Source: Yamagishiella unicocca (lineage: Eukaryota > Chlorophyta > Chlorophyceae > Chlamydomonadales > Volvocaceae). From it: DNA of 64,000 bases. The translations under genes and the position numbers were made by a program. Below, in pieces: positions 1-12,093 of this stretch. Below the pieces are notes generated by a model. The model had not been told where the DNA came from, made no database searches, and worked only from the letters and a program-made list of their open reading frames with translations. Location: positions 310,001 through 374,000 of the forward strand of contig BDSL01000018.1 in the NCBI GenBank assembly GCA_003116995.1. Direction: 5' to 3'. Each line of letters starts with the position of its first letter. Positions within the stretch are counted from its first letter, which is position 1.

Positions 1-3000
1 CGCGCTTGAGGAAATGGGCCAGAGCGGGGTTGAGGCCGAGCGCTTGGTGTGGGCCGGCGGCGGCTGACGACGGACCCGCAGCGACGGGGTTGGGTTCAGG
101 GTCTGAGGTGTTGGGCGCGGCAGCTGAGGCGGGAGTTGCTCCGGGGAACCGCAGGTGGTGGTGGGAAGGCGCGGCTGCTGTCGATGCGTTGGAGGTTGGC
201 GGCGGCGGCGGCGGCGCCGCCGCCGCGTCGGCGGCGGGGCGGGCCCAGGAGAATAGGGAGGCTGCGGTGGGGTGGCTACCGCCCATGGCGTCGCCCCAAA
301 AGCTGGCACCGGTTCGCGCTGCTGCCGAAGTTCCGGAGTGCGATCTGGTGGCGGGGGGTGGGACTTGGGCGGTTTCCGCGTGGCTGGCGGCGGCGGCGGG
401 GCGGGCGGATGCTTGGCGTGCGAGCGAGGCCGTAAAAGGCAGAGCTGCGGCGATCGCGGCAGCCAGCGATGAACCCGCATTGTGCTGGTCAGGGCTGCGT
501 TCGTTGGGCTGTTGCTGCCAGCTGGAGGGTTTCGGAGCCGCAGCACCCGCCGTAGCCGGCGCCGCTGCGTTCGGCGCGGGTCGACCCTTGGTGGCAATGG
601 CCGCAGCAGCAGAGGCAGGAGCAGGGGAGGAGGAGGATGGGGGTGAGGATGAGGAGGGTTCGCCGCCAGCGCGCACAGCTGCTTTGTTGCCATGGCGGCG
701 GGCCGAGGTTCCAGCCGAGGGTTTGGCGGGCGGTTTGGACGACGGTGGCGCGGCCTCGGCGGGGGGGACAGCGGGAGGTGCAGCTGTAGCCGAAATAGGT
801 TGTTGTTGTTGTTGTTGCTTAGGCCCAACCCCGCCCTGTTGAGGCCTAGCCTCCCTAGTAGCATCAGGCTTGCTGCCTGCCGGAGCCTTGCCGGCCGATG
901 CAGCGGCGCCCGCCGCCTTGGACAATGCAGCTCCTCCGGCAGCAACCCCCCTGGCTGCAGCGGCCGGCACCTCCTGCTTCGAATTCGCCTGTGACGTTGC
1001 TGCTGCTGCCCCGCGACCGCCAGCCGCTGGTAAGGTCGAGGCGCCAGCCGCCGCCAGCTGCTGCTTCTGCGACTTGGCGCCTTGCGCCGGTGGTTGTGCC
1101 TTCCTAGGGTGTCTGTCGGCGTCCGCGGTCTTCCTTCGGCTGGCAGCCGAGACCGCTGGCAGCTTTCTGCCGCTGCGGGACGTCCTCGGCCCGAGCATGC
1201 GCTTGACATACGCCGTGACCTCATCCAGGAACCTCTCAGGCGTCTTGCGCCAATGGGGCCGAGACACAATCCCCCATGACACCAGCGCAGTGGCGAGCGC
1301 GAGGTTAGCCAGCGTGTAGACGAGGGTGCCCGCGGCGCCGGCGGGGGGTGAGGTGCTCTTCTGGGCTCGTGGGGGCTGTGGGGTAGGGGGGAAGGGGTTA
1401 CGACGGTTGGGTTAGGAGAGGTTGCAAGGAAAACCCGTGTAGGAGATAGGAGAGGGGTGTTGCGGCACTAGCGTTGGGGGTGAAACGGCAAGTAGAAGCA
1501 CACAAGAGGAGACGAGCTTGGGGCCAAACGGCGTGGACGTGTGGCGCGTGTGCGGTGGTGATGGCTGTGCTTTTGTGGCCTTGACCGGCTATGACGCTAG
1601 CAGTACAAAACGCGGGTCGTTCTATGTGGTCGGGGCCGTAATGACCCGAACTGGGGTGATAGTAGTAGTGAGGCAGGAAGGGGGGATTCCTCGACCTCTT
1701 GGGCCGGCAACAGCGCCCCCGGGGTGGCAAGGGCCGTACGCACGCCCCGCGATGCTCGATGTACGTCATCACAGCATGCAAAGCAGGGCGCCGTGACACC
1801 ATCCAGATGCGAACCCGCCGTGAGCCCAACCCTCCCAGCACTGCGCACGGAGCGAACTCCCGCGCCCCTCCTCCCCGTCCTCCTTGCGCTCCAAACGAGT
1901 GTACCAATCGTAAACGGCTTCATTTCTCGGCGCCGACCTACAGCTTTCCGCTTATACCCTCCTCGTGCTTCTGCCCCACAGGTGGCTTCGCACGGGAGGC
2001 GATCGGAGGCGTCCTCGTGGCTCGCTGCCACTCCTCCTGGAACCCACCAATACCCGCCGCAGCACGCTAGGCTACCCCCCCCCGTCCCCCCATGCAGCTT
2101 CCTTTGCCCCCGTCCCCCCATGCAGCTTCCTTTGCCCCCGCCCCCCGCCCGCCCCATGCACCTCCACGCTCGACCCCCTTGCAGCTCACCTGCGTCCAGA
2201 TGCTGAAGCCAAACCAGCGTGTTCGCGCCCGAGCGCCGGACGAGTCGGCGCCGCCCGCCTTACCAGCCCCCCAGACACCTGTATCACCCTCGCCGTGCCC
2301 CGTTTCCTCCAGGAGGCAGTACCGCGACAGCTCGCCGCCCGGGCCGAATGGATTCGCAGCGCACCGCCGCTCGCGCTGGAGGGCCTTATGATCGTTCAAC
2401 TCTGACGCCGAGCCCCTCCCCGCCCTCTCCGAGCCCCTCCCCGCCCTCTCCGAGCCGCCATACCCGCCATCGGCCGACGACCAGTAGGCGCCGCCGGCGT
2501 CAGCGTCAACGTCATTGTCAGTGTAACCACCCACCGCGCGCCGCCGCTCCCACGCCAGGCCCAGCGCCCACTTGCCGCCCATGGCCCACAGCACATCGGC
2601 GAGACCCGTCTGCTGCAGCCTACGGAGCGTCTCGAGCGCATGCTTCGCTTGCCCGCCCCCGTCCCCGCCAGCCGCATCAGCGCAGTGAGCTGCACGGAGC
2701 GCCTCCATCGCCACCTGCACGCCGTCCACCCCACCTCGCCGCCACACCCGCACCGCCAACAAGTTCACCCGCGCTGCCACCTGCACCTCATTCCACCAGC
2801 CCGCAAAGCCGCCGCCGCCAGCAGCCACGCCAACAGTGCCACTCCCACAATTCCAGCCCCTTGCGGCGCCGGGCGGCGCCCCTACTTCCGGTCCCGGGCA
2901 AACTAAGCTGCAGGTGTAACGAACGCCGGCGTCACCGTAAGCGGGCAGACCGAAGGCGGGCAGGTACCCGGGATGCCGCACACAACCTATGATCAGCGAG

Positions 3001-5160
3001 CCCCAGGCGATGCATCCAAAAACTGTCACCAACGAGCTAACCCAACTGCGCAGCCGGGCCGCAGTGGAGGGGAAAGGCCCCAGCAACTGCGTAGTGTCTT
3101 CAATCGCGTCGGCGTCTACCCCTCTGGGAGAGAAGAACCGGTCGGGGTTCACCAGCAGCTCAAAACGACGCGCGCAGAAGACGTCAAGCCACGCCTTGCG
3201 TTTTCGCCGAGTAAGAAGCTTGGCCAAGCCCCACACCGCCGCCGCCACCAGCGCGGTCCCGCCCCAAGCCGCGCCGCTCCAGCCCATCAAGTCGTGCAGC
3301 CACTGACTGGCCGCAGCAACGGGCCGTATCAGCCCCTCGGCCCACGTGGACGGGGGCTGTTGCTGGGGGAAGTCGGCCGTCAGGTAGCGTGTCGTGAGGC
3401 CGTACACCGTGCCAAGCATGCCCACGAAGTGCGACTGTGACGGCAGGAAGTAGTAGAGGTCGGACAAGGAGAGCGGCCGCCTCGCGAAGGCCAGGACCTT
3501 TCTGTGGGAGGCAGCAGGCGGCAGACGGGCGGCGGGGCGACGAGGGCCGGATACGGGAATTGGAAGGTTGTACGACGGAAAGGGGACCGGGTCGTGCGAG
3601 GGCAGGCCGCGAGCCCGAGCCGGGGCTTCGGCGAAACCGACAATACACACGCACGCCTGGGGGTGAGATCGCGTGGAAGCCCCTCCCCCCTGGAGCGTCC
3701 CGATGTTGACGGCATGGCGTCGTACCCAGCGGAACAGCATTGCGTCCTCCCTCGGCGCTCTTCCGTTTTTGGCGTTCTCAACGCCCCAAGCCCCCTCGCC
3801 CGCGCACTTACGCCAAGCGCCTCCACTTGTTTTCGATTTCCATGTTGGTGTTCCCAGGCTTTGGCATAAGCATCGGCGGCAGCGGCAGCTCGCCGGGCTG
3901 CTCCTTCAATTTCCGGCGCACGTAAGCCAGGGACATCAGGTCCTCGCAAAATTCCCACACGCTGCACCACAAGTGCAGGCTCCATATCCAGCCCCACGCC
4001 GCGGCTGCGAGCTCCAAGACCACGGTCAACTTGGCCCTCCAAGCGAACCCCGCCTGCATCAGGAACCAGCGGGCTGCGTCCGCGGAGGGTAAGCGGCGGC
4101 CTGGGATCATGAACTCCGGCGTGAAGGCGACGAGAGCCCACATGGTCACAACCATGCAGGCGACCAGCTCCTGCCACGACATGAGCGCCATGGCGAACTT
4201 CAGCTTGGTTACGACGGACCTGCGGGCGGAGACGGTGACAGGGATCTGCTTTGCTGAGCTTCGGAATGGTTTCGGAAGGTTCGGAAGGATCGGAAGGGAA
4301 GGGAAGGGAAGGGAAGCCGCGTGTGGTGAAGGGGCAGCGGTCGTGGCGCTTCCCTGCCCTCAGAGTGCTGCTGTGGAGGTTGCTCTCTTACGCGGCGCCA
4401 CCCGGGAGGCGTTGGGATCGTAGTTACTATAAAAAAACGAACGTGGTTACGATCGTTTTTTTATACTACGACGCACCAGCGAGCGCGGCTTTGCGTGCTG
4501 CCCTGGACGATGAGGCAGCATACCGCCGCCATGGAGTGCTGTTTTGTTGAACAGGATCCCGTTAGCATGCCATGGATGCCGTGCACACGTGCCACGTCTG
4601 AATGTCGTACCCACACGGGCCAGGCCCCGACCACCCAACAGTCGAACTTACTTGTTTGTGCATACCGCCAGCCTTCCAAGGGCCTCCGGCAGTTTGACTC
4701 CGTGTGTGATTAAACCCACGTATCTGTCGGAGTGTTCGCCAAACTCGCGGTACAACATGCCGCGCAGCACGCGCCGACGCCTAATTATGACTACCACTCC
4801 GTATGGCACCGCGCCGATTGCCAAAAAGAGCAAATCGAATGCGTTAACACGGGCGCCGAGCAATGCCGCCGCTACCACCAAGCCAGCGTATGCCAATACC
4901 GCAGAACTACCAGCAAAAGCAACAGGCATCAGCAGACGGCTGTACTGCATACATGCGATGCAGATGAAAAACGCCAGGTCCCATGAATGTCCCTCTGGCA
5001 AAACTATGGATGTAGGAGAAGCACCGGCTGCCGTTGTGCCAGCTGCTGCCGTGCCGAATGCCGCAGCACCCAGAGATATGCCTGTCCATATCCAGCGGCA
5101 AGAACCCAAGCGGGCCATGGCCGCCGCCGCAGTCTCCCGCGCAAAAGCCTTGTCGTCAAA
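1..5160 (-). CDS. Large multi-pass membrane protein with low-complexity C-terminal tail (3' end outside window)
   Basis: Function not recognised. Four exons join in phase: 4652-5160, 3812-4219, 2190-3501 and 1-1375, with GT-AG borders (donors gtaagt, gtaagt, gtgagc). The first clear methionine is at 5118. The frame is open back to an AG at 5161-5163, and a possible further upstream exon (about 5225-5350) would make the start earlier. From Met5118 at least 1,187 residues are encoded. The first 400 residues contain several hydrophobic segments, for example around LAFFICIACM, FDLLFLAIGAVPYGVVVII, ELVACMVVTMWALVAF and LTVVLELAAAAWGWIW, suggesting an integral membrane protein. Exon 3 has further hydrophobic stretches and an SERAGRG duplication. 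The last exon has one more hydrophobic segment (TLVYTLANLALATALVSWG), then about 400 residues of Ala/Pro/Ser/Gln-rich sequence, open to the window edge. The intron at 4220-4651 holds a hairpin. I saw no catalytic motif. Confident as a gene, not as to function. Confidence 0.72.
4424..4470. repeat. AT-rich inverted repeat (hairpin) in intron
   Basis: Two arms reading ataaaaaaacga and tcgtttttttat face each other across about 10 bases (acgtggttac). They extend outward as an imperfect match in which one arm carries four extra bases. It lies in the intron 4220-4651 of the membrane-protein gene and is far more A/T-rich than its surroundings. It could be the relic of a small foldback element. Confidence 0.55.
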
Positions 5161-5746
5161 CTATGCAACAACTCGACAGGCTTCACTGGGCGCTTTCAAT
5201 ACTATGGCTGCAAATTCCGAACACACTGCTGAAGCGATCCCTTAAACGCGTAAACGTAAAGGTATTGCTGGTGAGCCACGACAGTTCAGTGCCGGGAGAA
5301 CTCAACACCTTTCCATCCCGAAGCCGGTAAAGCCATTGTGAAATGACGGCGTGTGCTTTAGACACACTGCCAATTCTGTTTTTTCGCGTTTACGATTTAC
5401 GATTTACGATTTATTACATGTCGTACTGGCTCGCGCCAGTAGCATGCGTCCCCCCATAACGGACATCCGTCAAAGGGCGCACTTCAAGAACTAATACTAG
5501 AAAATCGGGATTATTCCCTTATTCCCTTATTCCCTTTTCGCGTTTGGTTCAGCTGCCGTACAGCGATCTGACTGTGAACCTGAGAAGGAATGTCTGCTGT
5601 AGTTTAGAAGTGTTGCATTCGTTGCGAGCGTACTTAGTATAAGTAGGAAGGTGACTTGCAGAGGCTGGTAAGGATTGAGCGTTGACGCAGCCCCCAAGCT
5701 AGCGTATTGCATTCGCCTATATAAGAACATACACAGTATAAGCAAA
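5161..5746. promoter_or_regulatory. Divergent intergenic region between the membrane-protein gene and the DUF212 gene
   Basis: This stretch separates two genes read away from each other, so it should hold both 5' leaders and promoters. It includes A/T-richer DNA with a repeated cgatttacgattta string at about 5390-5412. A possible extra 5' exon of the minus gene lies at about 5225-5350. No specific binding site was recognised. Confidence 0.4.
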
Positions 5747-8068
5747 ATGAAATCATGTGGGTTGCGACTACGGGCCCCTGGGGTCGGAAAGACGGCAAAG
5801 AGCAGGCCGGTCGGGCCGACAAGCCTGCCTCGCCGGCTTGGGGCACCATCGGCACAAATATGCAATGGTAACGTGACCTCTGCATCAGGAACATCGACCT
5901 CTGGCAACGCCATGTTGCTGCCTCTGGGCCATTTGGTCGCAAATATTCTTGATGGAGCTCGACGGGCCGTGGTTCTCAAGGCTCTGAAGGCTAACCGCGC
6001 TATGCAACGTGAACTTGAACGGTACGTGGCTTGAGGCACATTACTTCAGAGATCGTGGCCATAGGTGTGCGCAAGCATGTAACGCCACCGTAACGCCATC
6101 GCCCGCAGTGCCAACCTCGGCGGAAGCAGCGAAGGAGCACGGCCAGGGCTGGCGATGCTGGCTGTACTGACCATACCACCTATTCCTGGCAATGGCGTCG
6201 CCGACCTTCTCACAAATCGAGTTTTTCTGGTGGGATTCTGGTCATGGTTCGCGGCGCAATTTGGCAAGGTGCGTGGATTGCACAGCCCCTCAAGGCGCGG
6301 CTGGTTGTAACAATCGTTATTTGTATCAGTCTGTGTGCTCAGCAGGAGGCCGATGGCATCTGAACTCAAGGTACACGTGCGCTGCGTTCCCCCCCCCCCG
6401 CCCCTACTGCCGCGCGTAGATCTTCACGAAGCGCTTCAAGAAAGGCGTGTGGGACCTTGGGGCCATGTTCGAGTCGGGCGGCATGCCCTCCTCGCACTCG
6501 TCGCTGTGTGCGGTGAGCATCAGCTTATCCGACACGGCGGCTGCATCCGACACGGCAGCTGCATCCGACACGGCGGCAACACCGGCCCCCGCACCACATC
6601 GCACGAATCACCCACCCGCTTCCCCCCCCCGCACAACCCACCTAAACGCTGGCGCCCCCACCCCCGGCCCCCTTCTCCGGCGTAGTAGTAGAGTAGTAGT
6701 AGTAGAGTAGTAGTAGAGTAGTAGTAGGAGCTGTAACCCTTCCCTTGTACCCTGCTAGTCCTCCTAACGCATCATCGGAAGCGGCTGCGGCTAGGGTCTT
6801 GACCTCCGCGTTGCACGTTAGGAGCAAGCTTTGGACGGGCCTCCAACCACCCTAGCCTCCATGGCGGCTGAGTGAATCCGAGCTGCAATGTAGACGCCCG
6901 GACGCGCGCGTGCCGCGCCCCCCGCGCAGGGCATCACCACCGCCATCGCCATCCAACAAGGCTTCAGCAGCCCGCTCTTCGCCGCGTGCCTGTGCTTCAG
7001 CGTCATCGTCATGTACGACGCCATGGGCGTACGACGGCACGCAGGTAAGAAAGACGGGCACGTCTGCGTTTGTCGCAGCAGCGGCGGCGGGGGGGGGGGC
7101 GGCGGCGGGACCTGATGGTTCTGCTGCCCGCTTGGTGGCGGCGGCGGCGGCGCGCTCCGGCCACTGGCCTTGTGCGCCTTATGCGGGAGCCGAACCGCGG
7201 GTCTCATGTTGCAAGCGAGTGCCGCTGAGGGAACCTGCAGAGCCCGCCACATCGGTTGCGCACAGGGACGGTCTTCGCAAGTACGGTTTCCGTTGCAGCG
7301 GATTTCCGCAGCGTCGGCGAGCGGCGCCAGGGCTGGGCGCGGTCCTCGTTTCGCGCCACATAAGGACGTGCTGTGGCCCAGCTTTGTGGTACAGGGCACC
7401 GGCACCTGGTGCTGCTCGCGTGCAGCATCAGGCCAGGAAGCCCTTTAGGCCTCCATGGAGGCGAGGGAGGGGAGGGGAGGGGAGGGGAGGGCCAGCTGGC
7501 CTTGTTTGGCAGCAGGTGGGAGGCGGTGCTCCAGGAGGGCAGGTTCCCTCACCCGGACCACGAGCGAGGGTTTCCTCAACCGCTGGTCCACGGTTAGGGG
7601 CGTTTCCTCAACCGCTGGTCCACGGTTCGGCTTATCGCCCCAGAGCCCCGTTTGCTGCCCGGGTTGGTATGCTCGTGTGTCGGTGCGCGCAGGCAAGCAG
7701 GCCGAGGTGCTGAACAAGGTGATCGATGAGCTGCTGGACGACGACCACCCCATGGGGGAGGTGAAGCTCAAGGAGGTGCTGGGGCACACGCCGCGCCAGG
7801 TGAGGGGTGTGGGCGAACACGGGGTGGACGTCGGTGGGTTTCGATGGGGGGTTGAAGGTGGGTTGGGGAGGCGCACGTCAGTTGAGCTATGCGGCGCCTT
7901 CACGGCTCCGGGTACCGCCCCCCTTGAAGTTCATCACACGGCCCCCCGTGACTCTGCACCGGGGCCTCTCCACGACATCCGCTCCCGCTTGTTCCTCTGT
8001 CGTCCGCCTTGCAGGTCGTCTGCGGCGGCCTGCTGGGCTTCACCGTGGGTCTGTTCTTCCCGGCTTGA
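5747..8068 (+). CDS. Divergent PAP2 family (DUF212/YuiD-like, acid phosphatase/haloperoxidase-related) membrane protein
   Basis: Six exons join in phase: 5747-6021, 6109-6268, 6420-6512, 6930-7044, 7693-7799 and 8015-8068, giving 267 residues. Exon 1 (about 91 residues, rich in Arg/Ser/Gly/Pro) looks like an organelle transit peptide. The rest matches the plant/bacterial DUF212 family in order: LLTNRVFLVGFWSWFAAQF, then SGGMPSSHSSLC at about residues 163-174, then FSVIVMYDAMGVRRHAG, then LKEVLGHTPRQVVCGGLLG, and a C-terminus GFTVGLFFPA. The GGMPSSHS and RRHAG strings are the family signatures and resemble the phosphate-binding motifs of PAP2 enzymes. Plant relatives are annotated as acid phosphatase/vanadium-dependent haloperoxidase-related; the true substrate is not established. 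Likely chloroplast membrane. Introns hold a TAG-rich microsatellite and a 32-bp duplication. Confidence 0.93.
6683..6728 (+). repeat. (TAG)n-type microsatellite in intron
   Basis: A run of imperfect tagtag/gtagtagag units lies in the intron between exons 3 and 4 of the DUF212 gene. It is a simple-sequence expansion with no visible function. Confidence 0.8.
7571..7627 (+). repeat. 32-bp tandem duplication in intron
   Basis: The string tttcctcaaccgctggtcca and the following cggtt occur twice, starting at 7571 and 7603, inside the intron before exon 5 of the DUF212 gene. This is a recent-looking local duplication. Confidence 0.85.
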
Positions 8069-9051
8069 GCGGCGGCGTAGCGTGGACGGGGTAACGTGGG
8101 GGTGCGGCTCACGGAGGAGAGCTCACGGAGAGGAGCTCACGGGGACCCTCGGCCACATGCGCACCGAGGGGATTGGCTCGCAGACTGGCCCTAGCTGCCG
8201 CCAGCTCACCAGGAGGTGCCCGGCGGCCATCGTTGGCGGCATGGCACTGATGGGGCACCGAAGAGGCGGCGCCTCTGCTCGCGGGTGGCTCGGTAGTTTC
8301 GAGTCCCGGCCGCAGGCAACAGGCAGCTGGGCGCCCGGCCATGTGGGCAGCAGCGTGGGGTGACGGGGGTGACTGGGGCGACTGGGGTGACGGGGGTGAC
8401 TGGGGCGACCGCCGAACCACCGGCGACTTGCTGGCGTCGGGAGGGCGCTGGCGGGGGTGCGGAGTCGGCATTATGGCGGCGTACTGCGCAGCAGCTGCGC
8501 AGCCGCCGCGTTGTGGCGTGTTAAGGGCGATGCGCGGTGGCAGGGAGCATAGCAGCAGCGGTGCAGTCGGTGTGCTGTGTTGGGGGCGAGCTGGCGGGAG
8601 GTCCCAACTCGACGTGTTGATCTAATAAAATAATGCAAAGTGCATTGCAGACCGTGTCTACGTACCTGACAACGGAGCGGCGGCGCTGACCTGCCTCCAG
8701 GGTTGTCCGCATGGTGGCTGGAGGGCTCCGGGACACGGAGTGATGAAAAAATGCTGACTTGACCAGGTGGGCCCCGTGTTTCGCCTCCTGTGTCTGGCTC
8801 GCGCCGGGCGTAAGGAGGGGGTGGCGAGAAGACCCGGTTCCGGGCCGGCGTATGGAGAAAGGGTCCGGCGTAGACGGGGGACGCCACCCCCCGGTGAGGG
8901 AGGTACTTATTAAGAAGCTGTCTGGTGGTGAATACGCGACTCTGCATGCGGCCTGCTTACGGTGCTGCTGCTTGCATGGGCTTTGGGCGCGGACTGGTGC
9001 TGCCGGTAGTGGCTGCTGCTAGGTGGTACACGTTGCAGAAGCACCTACATG

Positions 9052-9056
9052 TGTAA
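9052..9056 (+). terminator. TGTAA candidate poly(A) signal for the DUF212 gene
   Basis: This is the first TGTAA pentamer on the plus strand after the stop at 8066-8068. The implied 3' UTR of about 1 kb is long, so the assignment is weak. Confidence 0.3.
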
Positions 9057-10201
9057 GTCTGTTCCTCTGGTTGCTGGCGGCGGGCACGCCTGACGCAATT
9101 GTCCTGTGTAGAAAGTCTTGCTATGAAGCTGGCTGTCTGGTTGCTCCATGAAGCAGGCTGGCTGGCTGGTTGCTCCATCGCCTCTGTCCATCTCCGTATC
9201 GCACGGCACAGTGCCTAGCACACAGCACCTGGTTGGGGCACCTGGGGCTGAGCGTCGCCACCCTCCCCCCGCGCCCTCCCGTTGAGGCCGCCGCCTCGCT
9301 ATCCGCCATCCACCACTTGTGTCCTACTTGCACGTGCCCGGCTGTCTAGGTGGCCGCGGGGTGCGCCCTGGAGTAAGGTTCCGATGCCTTGTACTCGAGC
9401 ATACCGGTAACCCGACAGAGGCCAACGCCTACTCTACCGACGCCACCTTACGTCACATATCCATGACCATACCCAATCGATCGACGTGAACCACGGGGAC
9501 ACATCGCATGGTAGTGTTAAGTAAAAGTGTTTCGTGGCCGCAGTCCAATTTGACCCGCCTCCAAAACCGACGTCCATTGGTCTCGGAGCATCGGCGACTG
9601 CTGCAATAGGCTTTCTAGCGCGACTCTGCGTTGACTAAATATATCGAATTTGATTTATGTAACTGAGCTCATCTTCCCGTTTTAACTGTCAAAGGAGCAA
9701 ACCGGGTGTTGTGCGACGCGAGCCGCAAGCAAAGCAGCGCTCATGATCCCAAACCAAGTACACAGCAGTAAGAATGTGATACCCTTTTATTGCTGTAAGT
9801 CTCGGAGTGGCTTGCGTGCGACATGTTCCTCGGCCGGTCTGCATGCGCCCGTCGACATTAGCCAAATGCAGCAGCGGGGCCTGGTAGCTGGCGGCCTGCA
9901 AAATCTGCCCCCTGTCGCGAATCTGAGGCACCTCAGTCGGTTGCGAGCAGCTGCAGTGCCACCCGCTAGTGCGGCGTGCTCCTTGGCAGCCGCAGATGCG
10001 GCGGGGGCAGGCGCCTCCGTTGGAGCTACGGCCAAGGCAGGTATCCTTGGAGGCTCCCGCTCTGCTGTCGAGGGGTTCTGCGCTGGCAGCCAGCCACCAA
10101 GTCAAATGGCTGGCTGCCAGGGCTCGGCGCTAGGCGGGCCCGCCCCTCCAGCCGCAGCGGTGGCACAGCCCGGATTGCTGGTGCGTTCTGAGGGTGTGCC
10201 A

Positions 10202-10240
10202 GGGGGGTTTGATAAGAGAATCCGCGAATCCACGGCCGAC
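10202..10240 (-). repeat. Copy 1 of a dispersed 39-40 bp repeat
   Basis: Read on the minus strand this segment contains cggccgtggattcgcggatt followed by ctcttatcaaa and a C run. The same sequence, with one extra G, lies on the plus strand at 43187-43226 inside an SPB1 intron. It is probably the end of a mobile element or a MITE fragment. Confidence 0.8.
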
Positions 10241-10599
10241 AAACCGAGCGCAGCGAAGGTGACGGTCCAGCCAGGGGGGGTGCGCTGATCCCCGGTTACT
10301 CGACGTGGGAGGTGTAGGGGGGAGGGGCAGGTAGAAGCTTGACGATCTGACAAGGCTTATGGGAGGCAGCACTGATCGCAGCGCACTGGACTCGGGAGGA
10401 AGTGGAGGGTATTTCTGGCAACAGGGAGTTGCAAGGGAAAACCGTGTAGCAGGGAGTGAGCTCGTCGCTGTTCGCGCGCGGCAAACAACCCTGAACCCGG
10501 TCCAGGCTCTCTGCCGCTGAAGTGGCTCCAGGGAGGCTGCCACTCCACCACCACCACAATATTGCTGGCGTCTACGTTGCCATCGCTGCCGGCGTGCAG

Positions 10600-12059
10600 G
10601 GTATGCCCGGCTGGCACCGCCCCGACGATCTGGACCCATGGGTCGAGAGCGTCGTACGGCAAGCGGACCAGTGGCGGCGCAGCATGCAGGCCTGTGGACC
10701 AGGTCGGTCGGTTGGTGTGTACGACGCAACGGATTATGTTGTCAGGGTCCAGGAGACCGGCTCGGCAGGCGGTTTACTGTTCACTTGAGAGGCGCGACCC
10801 CAGGCAGACGGGGCCCAAGGCGGGGCGGGGGCGGGAGGCGTAGGCCGCAATTTCGCATTTGATCCATGAGATACCGGTAGCGCTATTCCTACTTGTGCGT
10901 GAGAGTTCCCCAACCATCATCGCGAAACAGGCCTCCAGCTGCTAGCGCTGCTGCACGACCGCGAGCTGCTGCTGCGCAACAGCCACCGCCCCGCCCGCTA
11001 CGTCGCCGACTTCCACCCCGCGCCCGCGTGGCGGGCAGCCGCCGAAGTCGCGCTGGCGCGCCTGGACGGGGCGTACGAGGAGCTGTACGACGATGACGGC
11101 GTGTACGAGGGGCTGGCGGCCACGCACGCGGCCCTGGAGCGGGTCATTGCGCGGGGGGCCGGCGGCGGCGGCGGCGGCGGCACTGGACCGCTGGCTCCGG
11201 ATGGCACGGGCGCAGCAGTTCTGGGCGCGGATGCGAATTCTGCGAGGGGAGAGATCGCCCGAAGAGTCGACTCCGAAGTAGCCGTCCCCTGTGGCAGCGA
11301 GCCAGAGGCAGCTCTGGGTCGCAACGAAGGCGGTGTGCGACCTGAGGGGACGGGCGGCTGCGAGCCGCCTGCCGACCCGCTGGCGGCGCAGGTGCTGCGG
11401 GAGCTGCAGCAGCACCTGGCGCTGGCGGCGGCGGGTCCGGGCCAGTGGCTGCAGCTGTGCCGCGCAGTGCGGCCGCCCTTCCGCCGCAAGCGAAGAGGAG
11501 CACCCGCCGCAGGGGCAGCCGATGCGGCGTACTGTGGACCCGCTGCTGCACCAGCGGCGGCAGCGGGGCCTGCTGCTGCGGAGCCAGTTGCCCCCGCTGG
11601 CACCGCAGCCCTGCCCTGCGCCGCCACCACTCAGCCTTGCGCACGTAAGGCAGGTGCCGCGGACGCCCGCGACGGCGACGGAGGCGGAGACGGAGGCGGA
11701 GACGGAGGTGGAGACGGCAGCGTAGGCGGAGGCGGAGGCAGGTTGCGGGATCACCCCTCCCTGGAGCGCCTGACGGCCGCTGTCGCGCAGTGCGGCGAGG
11801 CGCTGCGCCGCCTGGCTGCCGGGCGCCCGCCCCTCGCGCCGCGCCTAGCTCTGCACCCCGAGCAGTACGAGCTGCTGCGGCCGTGGCTGCCTCCCGCGCC
11901 GTCTTCGCCATCGTCTTCGCCATCGGAGGGAAAGGGGCAGGGGCGAGCAGGCGGCGGCGGCGGCGGCGGTGACGGCAGCCTGGGGCCAGCGGGTACCGGT
12001 AATGCCGCCGTGGAGTGGATGAGTGGGAGGGAGTGGCTGGCGCTGCAGCGCAGGAGCAA

Positions 12060-12093
<34 letters not shown>

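Larger units (their letters stand above)
8069..10599. other. Long spacer / 3' UTR between DUF212 gene and M3 peptidase
   Basis: No protein gene is supported here. The left part should include the 3' UTR of the DUF212 gene; the first TGTAA on that strand is at 9052-9056. A 27-bp direct duplication (tggggtgacgggggtgactg onward) lies at about 8356-8409. A 39-bp piece at 10202-10240 recurs inverted at 43187-43226. The unresolved 5' exon or exons of the M3 peptidase, coding its mitochondrial targeting peptide, should lie in or near the right end, but I could not place them. Short ORFs on both strands have no recognisable domain. Confidence 0.6.

Noticed and set aside
6..842. 278-codon plus-strand ORF at the left edge
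   Set aside because: The minus strand is continuously open here and joins in phase with upstream exons of the membrane-protein gene, so this is an antisense shadow.
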